Source of the DNA: Marispirochaeta sp963667435
Lineage (GTDB): Bacteria; Spirochaetota; Spirochaetia; JC444; Marispirochaetaceae
Length of the DNA stretch: 64,000 nt
Reading direction: 5' to 3'
Assembly: GCA_963667435.1 (NCBI GenBank)
Contig: OY763414.1
Coordinates: forward strand, 2,170,001-2,234,000
The first letter of the stretch is position 1; the number at the start of each line of letters is the position of its first letter. Under the pieces are notes generated by a model that was not told the DNA's origin, ran no database searches, and saw only the letters and a list, made by a program, of their open reading frames with translations. Positions 25,607 to 34,038 of the stretch are shown one piece after another. A program made the translations under genes and the position numbers.

Positions 25607-26873
25607 CCTGATCGAGATCTTCAAGAATATCGTCAATATTCTCGAGTCCAATGGAGAGCCGTATAAGTTCCGGCCTTACTCCGGCTGCAACCTGATCCTC
25701 AGGAGACAGCTGGGAATGGGTAGTGCTTGCCGGATGAATAACAAGGCTTTTCGCATCCCCCACATTGGCCACATGAGAAAAAAGTTTCAGGCTGTTTACA
25801 AAAGCGGCCCCGTCCTCCGATCCGCCTTTGATACCGAAAACAACCATGCCCCCGAACCCCTTTTTCAGGTATTTCACATTCCGCTCATAGGCTTCATTTG
25901 ACTTCAGTCCGGGATAACTCACCCAGGCAACACCTAAATGCTTTTCCAGAAACTCTGCGGTTTTCAGTGCATTCTCACTGTGCCGCTCCATCCTTAAAGC
26001 GAGAGTCTCCAGCCCCTGCAAAAAAATCCAGGCGTTATCCGGAGCAATCGCCGCCCCGAGATTCCGCAGGGGAACCAGCCGCATGCGCATGATAAATGCC
26101 ACAGGGTTCAGGTCTCCGAGATCATGGGCATAACAAACGCCATGGTAAGAGGGATCAGGTTCGTTATACAGCTTGAATTTCGAGTCAGTCCAGTCGAATT
26201 TGCCTGAGTCAATTACAATTCCACCGATTCCAGCGCCATGTCCTCCAAGCCATTTGGTCAGAGAATGAACAACAATATCTGCACCAAAGTCGATTGGCCG
26301 GAAAAGATAGGGCGTGGTAAAAGTTGAATCGACAATAAGCGGCAGCTTATGACTGTGTGCCACAGCGGAGATTTTCTCTATATCCGCGACAACCAGTCCG
26401 GGATTGCCGATTGTTTCATAATAGACTGCCCGGGTCTTTTCATTTATGGCTTTCTCCAGCCCGTCCAGGTCTTCTGGATCCACAAAGCGGACCTTTATCC
26501 CGAACTGAGGAAGAATATCATGAAACATCGTATAGGTTCCGCCGTAGAGATTATTGGAAGAAACAATCTCCTCCCCGACAGACGCGATATTAATTACAGA
26601 GTAAAAAATTGCCGAAGTTCCGGAGGCAAGGGCCAGAGCCGCAGCACCGCCCTCGAGGGCTGCCATCCGCTCTTCCAGAACCGCCTGGGTAGGATTCATA
26701 AGGCGGGTATAGATATTCCCCAGCTCTTTCAGAGCAAAGAGATTTGCCGCATGCTCCGTGTCTCTGAACAGATAGGCCGAGGTTCGGTATACCGGGACCC
26801 CCCTGCTCTGCTGAACTCCTTCCTTCTGCTGCCCTGCATGCAGGGCAAGGGTTTCAAATTTATAGTCAGACAT
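25584..26873 (-). CDS. metY: O-acetylhomoserine aminocarboxypropyltransferase (sulfhydrylase)
   Basis: A 429-residue PLP enzyme of the Cys/Met metabolism class, expected to make homocysteine from O-acetylhomoserine and sulfide. It starts KFETLALHAGQQ, has the PLP-lysine motif SLTKWLGGHGAGIGG, and the length (about 430) and QSRGVPVYRTSAYLF segment fit MetY rather than the shorter MetB/MetC. The second ATG (26873) has better spacing to GGGAGG than ATG 26876. It is the last gene of the rrf2-cysK-metY unit, so it is likely controlled by the Rrf2 regulator and sulfur supply. Confidence 0.93.
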   Translation of the reverse strand: MSDYKFETLALHAGQQKEGVQQSRGVPVYRTSAYLFRDTEHAANLFALKELGNIYTRLMNPTQAVLEERMAALEGGAAALALASGTSAIFYSVINIASVGEEIVSSNNLYGGTYTMFHDILPQFGIKVRFVDPEDLDGLEKAINEKTRAVYYETIGNPGLVVADIEKISAVAHSHKLPLIVDSTFTTPYLFRPIDFGADIVVHSLTKWLGGHGAGIGGIVIDSGKFDWTDSKFKLYNEPDPSYHGVCYAHDLGDLNPVAFIMRMRLVPLRNLGAAIAPDNAWIFLQGLETLALRMERHSENALKTAEFLEKHLGVAWVSYPGLKSNEAYERNVKYLKKGFGGMVVFGIKGGSEDGAAFVNSLKLFSHVANVGDAKSLVIHPASTTHSQLSPEDQVAAGVRPELIRLSIGLENIDDILEDLDQAIRKVAD

Positions 26874-26913
26874 CATTTCCTCCCGTATACCTCTTTGTAC
26901 ATATCCTCAATTC

Positions 26914-27834
26914 TTAATCATCGAGAGAAGACCATACAGAAAGATACCGTTCCCCGGTGTCGGGGAGTATTACAACAATCCGTTTACCGGCGTTTTCTTT
27001 TCTTTGTGCTACCTGCCGGGCTGCATATACTGCTGCTCCGCTGGAAATACCTGCCAGGATGCCCTCCTGCCTGCCAAGGGCGAGGGCAGTATCCATGGCA
27101 TCATTATTGGCTACCTGTACTACTTCATCAATAAGATCCGTGTTCAGAACCTTGGGAACAAACCCTGCACCGATCCCCTGGATCTTGTGGGGCCCCGGAC
27201 TTCCTCCGGAAAGAACGGGAGAAGCTTGAGGTTCAACAGCGATAATTTTAACTTGCGGATTATAGGCTTTCAACGTCCGCCCGGTACCGGTAAGTGTTCC
27301 GCCGGTTCCAACCCCGGCTACAAGAATATCCACCTGACCTTCCGTATCCCGCCAGATTTCCTCTGCGGTTGTCCGGCTGTGAACATCCGGGTTGGCAGGA
27401 TTCTCAAACTGCCAGGGGAGGAAAACCTTCCCTTCGTTCTGCATCTCATTAGCCCGGGCAATTGCACCGGACATTCCTTTTTCCGGCGGAGTCAGCTCAA
27501 GCTCTGCACCCAGCATCTTAAGCAGATTGCGCCGTTCCACGGACATACTGGCCGGCATGGTGAGTACCAGTCGGTATCCCCGCTGGGCACAGACAAATGC
27601 CAGACCGATTCCCGTGTTCCCTGAAGTTGCTTCAACAACAGTGGTATCCTTATCAAGAAGCCCCTTCTTTTCCGCATCTTCAATCATTGACAGGGCAATC
27701 CTGTCCTTGATGCTGCCGCAGGGGTTGAAAGACTCCAGCTTGGCGAGCACCTCGGCTCCGTCGCCAATAATCTTTCCCAGTGCAACAAGCGGGGTGTTTC
27801 CCACCAGTTCTGTTATGTTTTTAGCTATGGCCAT
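26914..27834 (-). CDS. cysK: Cysteine synthase A
   Basis: A 306-residue PLP-dependent O-acetylserine sulfhydrylase that makes cysteine from O-acetylserine and sulfide. Hallmarks: CGSIKDRIALSMIEDAE with the PLP lysine, EATSGNTGIGLAF, GTGGTLTGTGR, and the end PDTGERYLS. GGAGG precedes the ATG. It lies 46 nt downstream of the Rrf2 gene and 40 nt upstream of metY. In Firmicutes CysK is the signalling partner of the Rrf2 regulator CymR; the adjacency here makes a similar partnership plausible but unproven. Confidence 0.96.
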   Translation of the reverse strand: MAIAKNITELVGNTPLVALGKIIGDGAEVLAKLESFNPCGSIKDRIALSMIEDAEKKGLLDKDTTVVEATSGNTGIGLAFVCAQRGYRLVLTMPASMSVERRNLLKMLGAELELTPPEKGMSGAIARANEMQNEGKVFLPWQFENPANPDVHSRTTAEEIWRDTEGQVDILVAGVGTGGTLTGTGRTLKAYNPQVKIIAVEPQASPVLSGGSPGPHKIQGIGAGFVPKVLNTDLIDEVVQVANNDAMDTALALGRQEGILAGISSGAAVYAARQVAQRKENAGKRIVVILPDTGERYLSVWSSLDD

Positions 27835-27880
27835 CTGAAAACCTCCATACTGCCTATTACTATAAGCCCGGAAAACAAAC

Positions 27881-28312
27881 CTAAATTACGAACATTGGAG
27901 ACTGATGCTCCTCATCAATGGAGCGCCCGGCAAGTTCTTTGAGTGTGACCGAAGCAAGCACTCCGGTAACCGCATCAAGCAGCTGATCCCACAAAGCGGT
28001 GGTCACCTTCAGCGATCCGGGACTGTCCTGGCCCGCCTTCTCATGACTGATAAGTTCTCCTTCAAGAAGCAGAACCACGTCCAGCGGAGTAATTTCAGAA
28101 GGATCAACTGAAAGTTCATATCCCCCCCGTGATCCTCGCACCGCACTTATATAGCCGGCACTTTTAAGGGGAATAACCAGCTGCCCAAGATACTTCTCCG
28201 ACAAACCTTCGGTATCTGCTATCTCCTTAAGGAGCCTGGGGCCGGTACCGAAACTACGGGCAAGAACTATCATAAATCGCAGTCCGTAGCGGCTGCGGGT
28301 AGAAAGCTTCAT
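27881..28312 (-). CDS. Rrf2 family transcriptional regulator (CymR-like)
   Basis: A 143-residue winged-helix regulator that begins with the Rrf2 signature KLSTRSRYGLRFMIVLA and continues with LKEIADTEGLSEKYLGQLV and the wing GSRGGYELSVDPSEIT. It has no cysteine at all, so unlike IscR or NsrR it cannot hold an Fe-S cluster. Together with adjacent cysK and metY this points to a CymR-like cysteine/sulfur repressor. Its own promoter carries a 14-bp palindrome over the -10 region, consistent with autoregulation. Confidence 0.92.
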   Translation of the reverse strand: MKLSTRSRYGLRFMIVLARSFGTGPRLLKEIADTEGLSEKYLGQLVIPLKSAGYISAVRGSRGGYELSVDPSEITPLDVVLLLEGELISHEKAGQDSPGSLKVTTALWDQLLDAVTGVLASVTLKELAGRSIDEEHQSPMFVI

Positions 28313-28337
28313 TTATTCTCTACCTTTTCCATAGGCT

Positions 28338-28351
28338 TAGTATGAATACTA
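28338..28351. promoter_or_regulatory. Candidate Rrf2 operator palindrome
   Basis: Perfect inverted repeat TAGTAT-GA-ATACTA overlapping the -10 and transcription start of the rrf2 promoter. It also lies about 150 nt upstream of phnD. Confidence 0.55.
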
Positions 28352-28376
28352 TACTTTTCCTGATTATTTTTGTCAA
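28348..28376 (-). promoter_or_regulatory. Promoter of the rrf2-cysK-metY operon
   Basis: Minus-strand TTGACA (28371-28376), 17-bp spacer, TATAGT (28348-28353). The leader of about 30 nt carries AAGGTAG before the ATG. Confidence 0.7.
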
Positions 28377-28403
28377 ATTTAATCCTTTAAAAATTAAGAA
28401 ATT

Positions 28404-28427
28404 CTGAAAAATCTCCTCCTTTTTCAG
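28404..28427 (+). other. Inverted repeat upstream of phnD
   Basis: CTGAAAAA (28404-28411) and TTTTTCAG (28420-28427) form perfect 8-bp arms around a pyrimidine loop. The loop and right arm contain CTCCTT, complementary to the phnD Shine-Dalgarno AAGGAG. Whether this part is transcribed is unknown. Confidence 0.3.
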
Positions 28428-28496
28428 ACACTTTTTCTATGAATTGATTATTTTATGGTAAGCTAATAGCAAAACTCTAAGTTCAAGGAGTAAAAG

Positions 28497-29387
28497 ATGA
28501 AGAAAACATTACTGATTTCACTTGCAGTACTAGTGGCGTTTTCACTGTTCAGCTGCAAAAAAGAAGCTGCACTGGGAACGGAAGAAAATCCCATAGTGTG
28601 GTCTTTCGTTCCATCGGGAGAGATGGAGCGGGTAACCTCCGGAGCACAGGCTGTTGCAGACCTGCTGCAGGAAAAAACCGGATATTACTTCAAGACAAAT
28701 GTGGCAACCGAGTATGCCGGCGTTATTGAAGCCATGGCCAGCGATCCAGCTGAGGCACACATGGCATCCCTGGCGACATTCGCCTATGTTCTTGCTGCAG
28801 ACAAAGGCGCGGCAGACGTTGCCCTTGTTTCGGTACGCTACGGCAGTCCTACATACAACGGCCAGATAATTGCCCGCGTTGACAGCGGAATTAGCGATGT
28901 TGCGGACCTTGCAGGTAAAACCTTTGCCCGCCCCGACCCCCTCTCCACCTCAGGCTGGATTATCCCCATGCTTACAATGCGGGCCGCCGGTGTAGATCCC
29001 GACACCGACCTTAAGGGTATTGTGGACGCCGGAAGCCATGATGCAGTAGTTGCAGCAGTACTCAACGGTGATGTTGATGCCGGAGCCTCCTTTGTTGATG
29101 CCCGGACGGCAATCGAAAAAGAGTACCCCGAGGTAATGGACGAGGTTGCCGTTATTGCCGTAACCGCAGACATTCCCAACGATGGCGTACAGTTTATCCC
29201 CGGATTCGATCCTGAAATGAGGGAAAAGATTGTTGCAGCCCTGCTCGAAATTGCAGAAACAGATGCAGGAAAAGAGGCCCTCAAAACAGCATATAACTGG
29301 AACGCCCTTGAGCGGCACGACGATTCCTTCTACGATCCCTTCCGTCAGGTACTTCAGGCTTCAGGCCTTGCGGTTGAAGATCTTTAA
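28497..29387 (+). CDS. phnD: Phosphonate/phosphite ABC transporter substrate-binding lipoprotein
   Basis: A 296-residue periplasmic binding protein. Signal sequence with lipobox LFSC (Cys20) marks it as a lipoprotein. The PhnD pattern is clear: IVWSFVPSGEMERV at the start, FKTNVATEYAGVIEAMASDPAEAHMASLATFAYVLA, and ARPDPLSTSGWIIPMLTMRAAGVDPD. It should deliver phosphonate, phosphite or a related oxyanion to PhnE. No C-P lyase genes are nearby, so the ligand cannot be fixed. AAGGAG precedes the ATG. A strong stem-loop separates it from phnC, which would let the binding protein be made in excess. Confidence 0.92.
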   Translation: MKKTLLISLAVLVAFSLFSCKKEAALGTEENPIVWSFVPSGEMERVTSGAQAVADLLQEKTGYYFKTNVATEYAGVIEAMASDPAEAHMASLATFAYVLAADKGAADVALVSVRYGSPTYNGQIIARVDSGISDVADLAGKTFARPDPLSTSGWIIPMLTMRAAGVDPDTDLKGIVDAGSHDAVVAAVLNGDVDAGASFVDARTAIEKEYPEVMDEVAVIAVTADIPNDGVQFIPGFDPEMREKIVAALLEIAETDAGKEALKTAYNWNALERHDDSFYDPFRQVLQASGLAVEDL

Positions 29388-29428
29388 TCAGTATAGGGCA
29401 CTATAAAAACAGACAACAACGTTAAATT

Positions 29429-29458
29429 CTGCTCTTCGGGCCCGCCCCCGAAGAGCAG
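29429..29458 (+). other. Stem-loop between phnD and phnC
   Basis: Twelve-bp perfect arms CTGCTCTTCGGG (29429-29440) and CCCGAAGAGCAG (29447-29458) with a 6-nt loop, followed by CTTTGTG rather than a full U-tract. It probably attenuates read-through or protects phnD mRNA. Confidence 0.6.
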
Positions 29459-29476
29459 CTTTGTGTGGAGCAGATC

Positions 29477-30265
29477 ATGCTTGAGTATAAAAATCTTTCA
29501 AAAACCTATGATGACGGCACGGAAGCCCTGAAAAATGTCAGTTTTCAGGTTGAGGACGGGGAATTCCTGGTAATTATCGGTCTCTCCGGTTCCGGAAAAT
29601 CCACGCTCCTCCGCTGCACCAACCGCCTTGTGGAGCCAAGCAGTGGACAGGTCATCTGGGACGGACAAAATATTGTCACCGCAACCCAGGACGAACTGCG
29701 TCAGGTCCGGCGGAAAATCGGCATGATCTTTCAACACTTCAACCTTGTGAAGCGTTCCTCTGTACTCACCAACGTACTGTCAGGCAGGCTGGGGTACGTT
29801 CATCCATTCAAAAGCCTGCTGTACCGCTTCCGTAAAAAGGACCGGGAAGACGCACAGAAAGCGATGCAAATGGTGGGCATAACCGATCAGGCTGCTAAAA
29901 GAGCGGATGAGCTCTCCGGAGGGCAACAGCAGCGGGTGGGTATTGCCCGGGCACTCATGCAGGATCCTAAAATTATCCTCGCAGACGAACCTGTCGCAAG
30001 TCTTGATCCGGTTCTTGCCCATACAATTCTGGGATACCTTGAAAAACTGAACAAAGAGATGGGAATCACCGTAATCTGCAGCCTCCATTACCTGGATCTG
30101 GTACAGCGCTATGCCACCAGAGTTGTGGGGTTGAAAAAAGGCGAAGTGGTATACCGGGGCACCGGAGAGGACATACGCAATATGAGTGATGAAGAGTTCA
30201 AGGAGATCTACGGACAAGATGCCCAGCGTGTCGGCGTAGGATCAGTAATGGGAGGGAAGGCATGA
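29477..30265 (+). CDS. phnC: Phosphonate ABC transporter ATP-binding protein
   Basis: A 262-residue ABC ATPase of the PhnC type. Walker A is GLSGSGKSTLLR, the Q-loop is GMIFQHFNLVKRSSVLTNVLSGRLG, the signature is LSGGQQQRVGIARAL and Walker B is IILADEPVASLDP. The NLVKRSSVLTNVL segment is typical of PhnC. ATG 29477 is chosen since GGAG lies 6 nt upstream; the GTG at 29465 overlaps that site. The stop overlaps phnE by 4 nt (ATGA). Confidence 0.94.
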   Translation: MLEYKNLSKTYDDGTEALKNVSFQVEDGEFLVIIGLSGSGKSTLLRCTNRLVEPSSGQVIWDGQNIVTATQDELRQVRRKIGMIFQHFNLVKRSSVLTNVLSGRLGYVHPFKSLLYRFRKKDREDAQKAMQMVGITDQAAKRADELSGGQQQRVGIARALMQDPKIILADEPVASLDPVLAHTILGYLEKLNKEMGITVICSLHYLDLVQRYATRVVGLKKGEVVYRGTGEDIRNMSDEEFKEIYGQDAQRVGVGSVMGGKA

Positions 30266-31758
30266 CCGTAAAATCATCAGTTCTTCCTCCGTTTATTCAT
30301 CCTCTGCTCTCACTTATTCTGCCCGGACTGGGGCAGATCCTGGCGGGTAAACTGCAGCGGGGGCTCCTGATACTCTTCTCCAGCCTGACCCTCGTGGGAC
30401 TCTTCGGCTGGCGTATACACCTCCTTTCCCACAAACTCAGCGCCTACGGAGAGAAATATGCCAAAGCATTTTCCTCGGCACCGGTCTTTATAATACTCGT
30501 AACCACAGGCCTTCTTCTGCTATGGATATGGAATGTAATCGATGCCTCCCGGATTGTCCGGGGAACCGCCAGGGAAGGGCTGGGGCTGTTTTTTCTTATC
30601 CTGATTCTCTTCTTCTTTGTAGGCTGGCAGATCAGTGAAATCAACGTGGTAAAAATGGCATCGGAATTCCCTGACGCCTGGCCTCCCCTGTCAAAAATTC
30701 TCTGGCCCTGGAAGGCCGCATATACCTATGACCAGCGTATACTCAAAGCCGGAGCGTCCATCCTTGTGGACGATACGGAAAATCCGCCACCGGCGGAACT
30801 CCGCGAAGAGGGTAAACCTTACTTGTTGGCCAACCCGACTTATGGCTGCATGAGCATCCTGGATAAAAACAACAAACCTGTGGCGGGAGATACCATCCAT
30901 TTAAGCGGAACCGGGTTCAACGCAGACACAGTAACCCAGATATGGTGGATGGACTCCATCGGCATGGAGTTCCGTCCAAGGCAGGACGGTCAGTATATTA
31001 CCGTCACCACCGACAGCGCTGGAGCCTTTGAGTTTGACCTGGTAATCCCCTACAGAGTAACTCCCCCCAGTGCTGAAGGCCAGCAGATCCACAGGGTTGA
31101 AGCCCGACAGTCTTTCCGGGAAGGTGGAGCAAAACCGAGTGAGGCTCTGCTGAGAACAATATCACTGATGATGGAAACAATCTTCATGGGGATGATGGCC
31201 ACAATCTTCGGCATAATAATCTCAATCCCGGTAAGCTTCCTGGCGGCACGTAACCTCATGGCCGGCTCCTGGGTCACCATGACCATCTATTTCCTGACCC
31301 GGACCATCCTGAATATCATCCGGTCAATAGAACCGATGATCTGGGCGCTTATAGCAGTAGTCTGGGTAGGGCTCGGCCCCTTCGCCGGGATACTGGCACT
31401 GACAATTCACTCCATAGCAGCCCTGGGAAAACTCTACTCCGAAGCAATAGAGAATATTGATCCCGGCCCGATCGAGGCGATACAGGCAACAGGTGCTACA
31501 AAACTACAGACCATTGCCTATGCTGTCGTACCCCAGATGATTCCCCCCTTCGTCTCCTTCACCATCTACCGCTGGGACATCAATGTACGCATGTCCACAA
31601 TTATAGGTATGGTCGGCGGCGGCGGTATCGGCTTTCTGCTGGTGCAATACATTCGGCTGCTGGACTACCAGTCAGCGGGAATTGCCGTCTGGTTTATAGC
31701 AGTTACGGTGGCAATCCTCGACTACGTGAGTGCGGAGATACGAAACCGGTTTATCTGA
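30262..31758 (+). CDS. phnE: Phosphonate ABC transporter permease with long N-terminal extension
   Basis: A 498-residue permease, nearly twice the usual PhnE length. The C-terminal half (about 285-498) is a normal BPD_transp_1 domain with EAIENIDPGPIEAIQATGATKLQ as coupling loop. The N-terminal half adds a hydrophobic PGLGQILAGKLQRGLLIL module (about 15-52, TM2/DUF5683-like), two more spans (about 75-92 and 110-125), and a soluble Ig-like segment (about 190-275, PVAGDTIHLSGTGFN...ITVTTDSAGAFEFDLVIPYRV) that should face the periplasm. The extension may dock the binding lipoprotein. Overlaps phnC by 4 nt. Confidence 0.9.
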   Translation: MTVKSSVLPPFIHPLLSLILPGLGQILAGKLQRGLLILFSSLTLVGLFGWRIHLLSHKLSAYGEKYAKAFSSAPVFIILVTTGLLLLWIWNVIDASRIVRGTAREGLGLFFLILILFFFVGWQISEINVVKMASEFPDAWPPLSKILWPWKAAYTYDQRILKAGASILVDDTENPPPAELREEGKPYLLANPTYGCMSILDKNNKPVAGDTIHLSGTGFNADTVTQIWWMDSIGMEFRPRQDGQYITVTTDSAGAFEFDLVIPYRVTPPSAEGQQIHRVEARQSFREGGAKPSEALLRTISLMMETIFMGMMATIFGIIISIPVSFLAARNLMAGSWVTMTIYFLTRTILNIIRSIEPMIWALIAVVWVGLGPFAGILALTIHSIAALGKLYSEAIENIDPGPIEAIQATGATKLQTIAYAVVPQMIPPFVSFTIYRWDINVRMSTIIGMVGGGGIGFLLVQYIRLLDYQSAGIAVWFIAVTVAILDYVSAEIRNRFI

Positions 31759-31772
31759 TATACTGGAGTCTA

Positions 31773-32558
31773 ATGGAGCAGAAATTTCTAAAAGGAAAAA
31801 GAGCATTAATCACCGGCGGAGCCAGAAGGATCGGGGCGGCTTGTATCCGGGCTCTTGCCGGGGCAGGGGCCGATGTGGTTATTCACTATAATTCCTCTGC
31901 CCGGGAAGCAGAAGAAACTGCTGAGAATGCCCGGCAAAAAGGGGTTTCCGCCATCACGGTTAAGGGAAATCTTCTAAAAGAGGACGAGACCCGGGAACTC
32001 TTCAACCGGGCAGTTGAAGCCTCCGGACCGCTCCACATCCTTGTAAACTCCGCCTCAATCTTTCCGGAAAGCAAAATAGACAGCTTCGGCTGGAATGAGC
32101 TTGAGAATAATATAAGGGTAAACACCTGGGCTCCCCTGCTCCTCTCACGCCTCTTTGCCTCTCAGCCGATGTTCAATGATAATTCAACTCCGGAGAAACC
32201 GGAAGACTGCGGTAATATCATAAATTTCCTTGATACAAGGATTGCGGATAATGACCACCGCCATGCAGCCTATCACTTAAGCAAACGTATGTTTTTTGAC
32301 ATAACCCGCATGCTCAGCATGGAGCTTGCACCGGGAATAAAGGTAAATGCCATTGCACCGGGACTGATTCTGCCTCCGGAAGGAAAAACCCCGGAGTACC
32401 TGGAAAAGTTGAGTTCCACAAATCCCCTCAATCGATACGGAAGCCTCAGGGATATAACCTCCTCCCTGCTGTTTCTCATTGATAACGGTTTTATCACCGG
32501 GCAGACCCTGTTTGTCGACGGAGGGAGAAGAATGAAAGGAAGTATGTATGGAGTTTAG
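31773..32558 (+). CDS. Pteridine reductase-like short-chain dehydrogenase (FolM-like)
   Basis: A 261-residue NAD(P)-dependent SDR. The nucleotide motif is TGGARRIG, the Arg-bearing form seen in FolM/PTR1 enzymes; NSAS replaces the usual NNAG; the catalytic pair is YHLSK. The C-terminal GRRM and its overlap with folB (11 nt) place it in folate metabolism, probably reducing dihydrofolate or a dihydropterin. It begins a folM-folB-folK-folE run 14 nt after phnE. Ordinary SDR function on another substrate remains possible, but the context is persuasive. Confidence 0.78.
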   Translation: MEQKFLKGKRALITGGARRIGAACIRALAGAGADVVIHYNSSAREAEETAENARQKGVSAITVKGNLLKEDETRELFNRAVEASGPLHILVNSASIFPESKIDSFGWNELENNIRVNTWAPLLLSRLFASQPMFNDNSTPEKPEDCGNIINFLDTRIADNDHRHAAYHLSKRMFFDITRMLSMELAPGIKVNAIAPGLILPPEGKTPEYLEKLSSTNPLNRYGSLRDITSSLLFLIDNGFITGQTLFVDGGRRMKGSMYGV

Positions 32559-32946
32559 CAGGCCGGCAGACAGAATACGCATTAGAGAAATACTTGTACG
32601 CTGCATTATCGGGCTCAATCCCGATGAACGGGTTAAAAAGCAGGACGTGCTGATCTCCCTGACTCTTGAGGGAGACCTGAAAGAGGCCGGGGAAAGCGAT
32701 AGCATAGAGAAGACCATAGATTACAAGACTCTAAAAAACCGGGTCATTACCTTTACGGAAGAGAGCTCTTTTCTGCTCATAGAACGCCTTGCCCACGAGA
32801 TTGGATTTATCTGTCTGCAGCATCCCAGGGTTGAGGCAGTACATGTAGCGCTGGACAAACCGGGAGCTCTGAGATTTGCCAAAAGCGTGGCAGTGGAGAT
32901 ATACCGAACGCGGGATGACTATCCGAAGGAACGTTTCGATGGCTGA
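32548..32946 (+). CDS. folB: Dihydroneopterin aldolase
   Basis: A 132-residue FolB homologue converting 7,8-dihydroneopterin to 6-hydroxymethyl-dihydropterin and glycolaldehyde. Features: DRIRIREILVRCIIGLNPDER, TIDYKTLKNRV, SSFLLIERLAHEI, and the late VHVALDKPGALRFAKSVAVEI with the conserved Lys-Pro. It overlaps the upstream SDR gene by 11 nt and folK by 8 nt, so the four genes are translationally coupled. Confidence 0.92.
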   Translation: MEFSRPADRIRIREILVRCIIGLNPDERVKKQDVLISLTLEGDLKEAGESDSIEKTIDYKTLKNRVITFTEESSFLLIERLAHEIGFICLQHPRVEAVHVALDKPGALRFAKSVAVEIYRTRDDYPKERFDG

Positions 32947-33460
32947 AATTTACATATCCGCCGGCTCAAACATTGAGCCCGAAAAAAACCTGAGCAAAGG
33001 GCTGCAGCTGCTCTGTCAGAAGCTGAATCTGGTGAGAATTTCCACCCATTACCGCAATACCCCCGCAGGGGGGCGTAAACAGCATGATTATGTAAACGGA
33101 ATATGGCATGTCCAGTCACGGTTCAGGCCGATGAAGGTAAGAAAAATCCTGAAAAAGATTGAGATCGCCTGCGGAAGGGTCCGCACGGAGGATCCTTACA
33201 GCTCCCGGACCCTGGACCTGGACCTGATACTCTGGGACAACCTGATCCTGAAGAAAAAAAAACTGACGCTGCCTGACCCGGAAATCCATGAAAGAGCATT
33301 CATCTTTCAGCCCCTCCTGGAGCTGGAACCGGGGATCCGTATTCCCGGGGACAAATCAAATCTTTCAAAGCTAGTGAACCCCGCCAGGGATCTCTACTAC
33401 TCTCCCATAACCGAAATCCTAACCACAATACTGGAAAATAGCCGTAAGGAGAAAAAATGA
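32939..33460 (+). CDS. folK: 2-amino-4-hydroxy-6-hydroxymethyldihydropteridine pyrophosphokinase
   Basis: A 173-residue HPPK that pyrophosphorylates 6-hydroxymethyl-dihydropterin. It starts IYISAGSNIEPEKNL and has the signature DPYSSRTLDLDLILWDN followed by LPDPEIHERAFIFQPLLEL. ATG 32939 restores the family N-terminus and overlaps folB by 8 nt; an earlier ATG at 32876 would add 21 out-of-family residues. No folP was seen in the window. Confidence 0.94.
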   Translation: MAEIYISAGSNIEPEKNLSKGLQLLCQKLNLVRISTHYRNTPAGGRKQHDYVNGIWHVQSRFRPMKVRKILKKIEIACGRVRTEDPYSSRTLDLDLILWDNLILKKKKLTLPDPEIHERAFIFQPLLELEPGIRIPGDKSNLSKLVNPARDLYYSPITEILTTILENSRKEKK

Positions 33461-34023
33461 ATACTCAGCGAGTTGCAGAACTTATCCGAGAGCTGCTTAT
33501 TGAAATCGGGGAAGACCCTGAAAGAGAAGGCCTTTTAAAAACACCGGAACGGGCAGCAAAGGCATGGGAATATCTAACCTCCGGCTACAGACGTGATGTT
33601 AACGAAGTCATCAATAATGCGATATTTGAATCTGAAGCGAATAACATGATCATCGTCAGGGACATAGAAGTATACAGTCTTTGCGAACATCATATGCTGC
33701 CCTTTTTCGGGAAGGTACATATCGGCTATATAGCAAAAGACACAGTGTTGGGTGTAAGTAAGCTTGCCCGTATAGCAGATGTCTACGGCCGCAGGCTGCA
33801 GATTCAGGAACGATTTACCCGGCAGATTGCCAAAGCCGTTATGACCGCCACCAATGCCGAAGGCGTGGGAGTAGTCATGGAAGCCAAACATCTCTGCATG
33901 ATGATGCGGGGCGTAGAAAAGCAGAACTCCGTCATGACCACCTCCTCAGTGCTGGGAAGCTTCCATGACGATGAGGCAACCAGACTGGAATTCTTGCAGC
34001 TCATCGGTAAACCCGTAGGCTGA
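33457..34023 (+). CDS. folE: GTP cyclohydrolase I
   Basis: A 188-residue GTP cyclohydrolase I, first step of tetrahydropterin synthesis (GTP to dihydroneopterin triphosphate). The zinc-binding motif CEHHMLPFFGKVHIGYI, the later SKLARIADVYGRRLQIQERFTRQIA and CMMMRGVEKQNSVM with the second Cys ligand are all intact, so this is the zinc-dependent FolE1 type. It overlaps folK by 4 nt (ATGA). It ends just before the regulatory region of the zinc operon. Confidence 0.97.
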   Translation: MNTQRVAELIRELLIEIGEDPEREGLLKTPERAAKAWEYLTSGYRRDVNEVINNAIFESEANNMIIVRDIEVYSLCEHHMLPFFGKVHIGYIAKDTVLGVSKLARIADVYGRRLQIQERFTRQIAKAVMTATNAEGVGVVMEAKHLCMMMRGVEKQNSVMTTSSVLGSFHDDEATRLEFLQLIGKPVG

Positions 34024-34038
34024 GCCGTCGTCAGGATA

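Noticed and set aside
27881..28312. IscR-type Fe-S regulator
   Set aside because: The protein has no cysteine and sits beside cysK/metY, so a CymR-like role is preferred.
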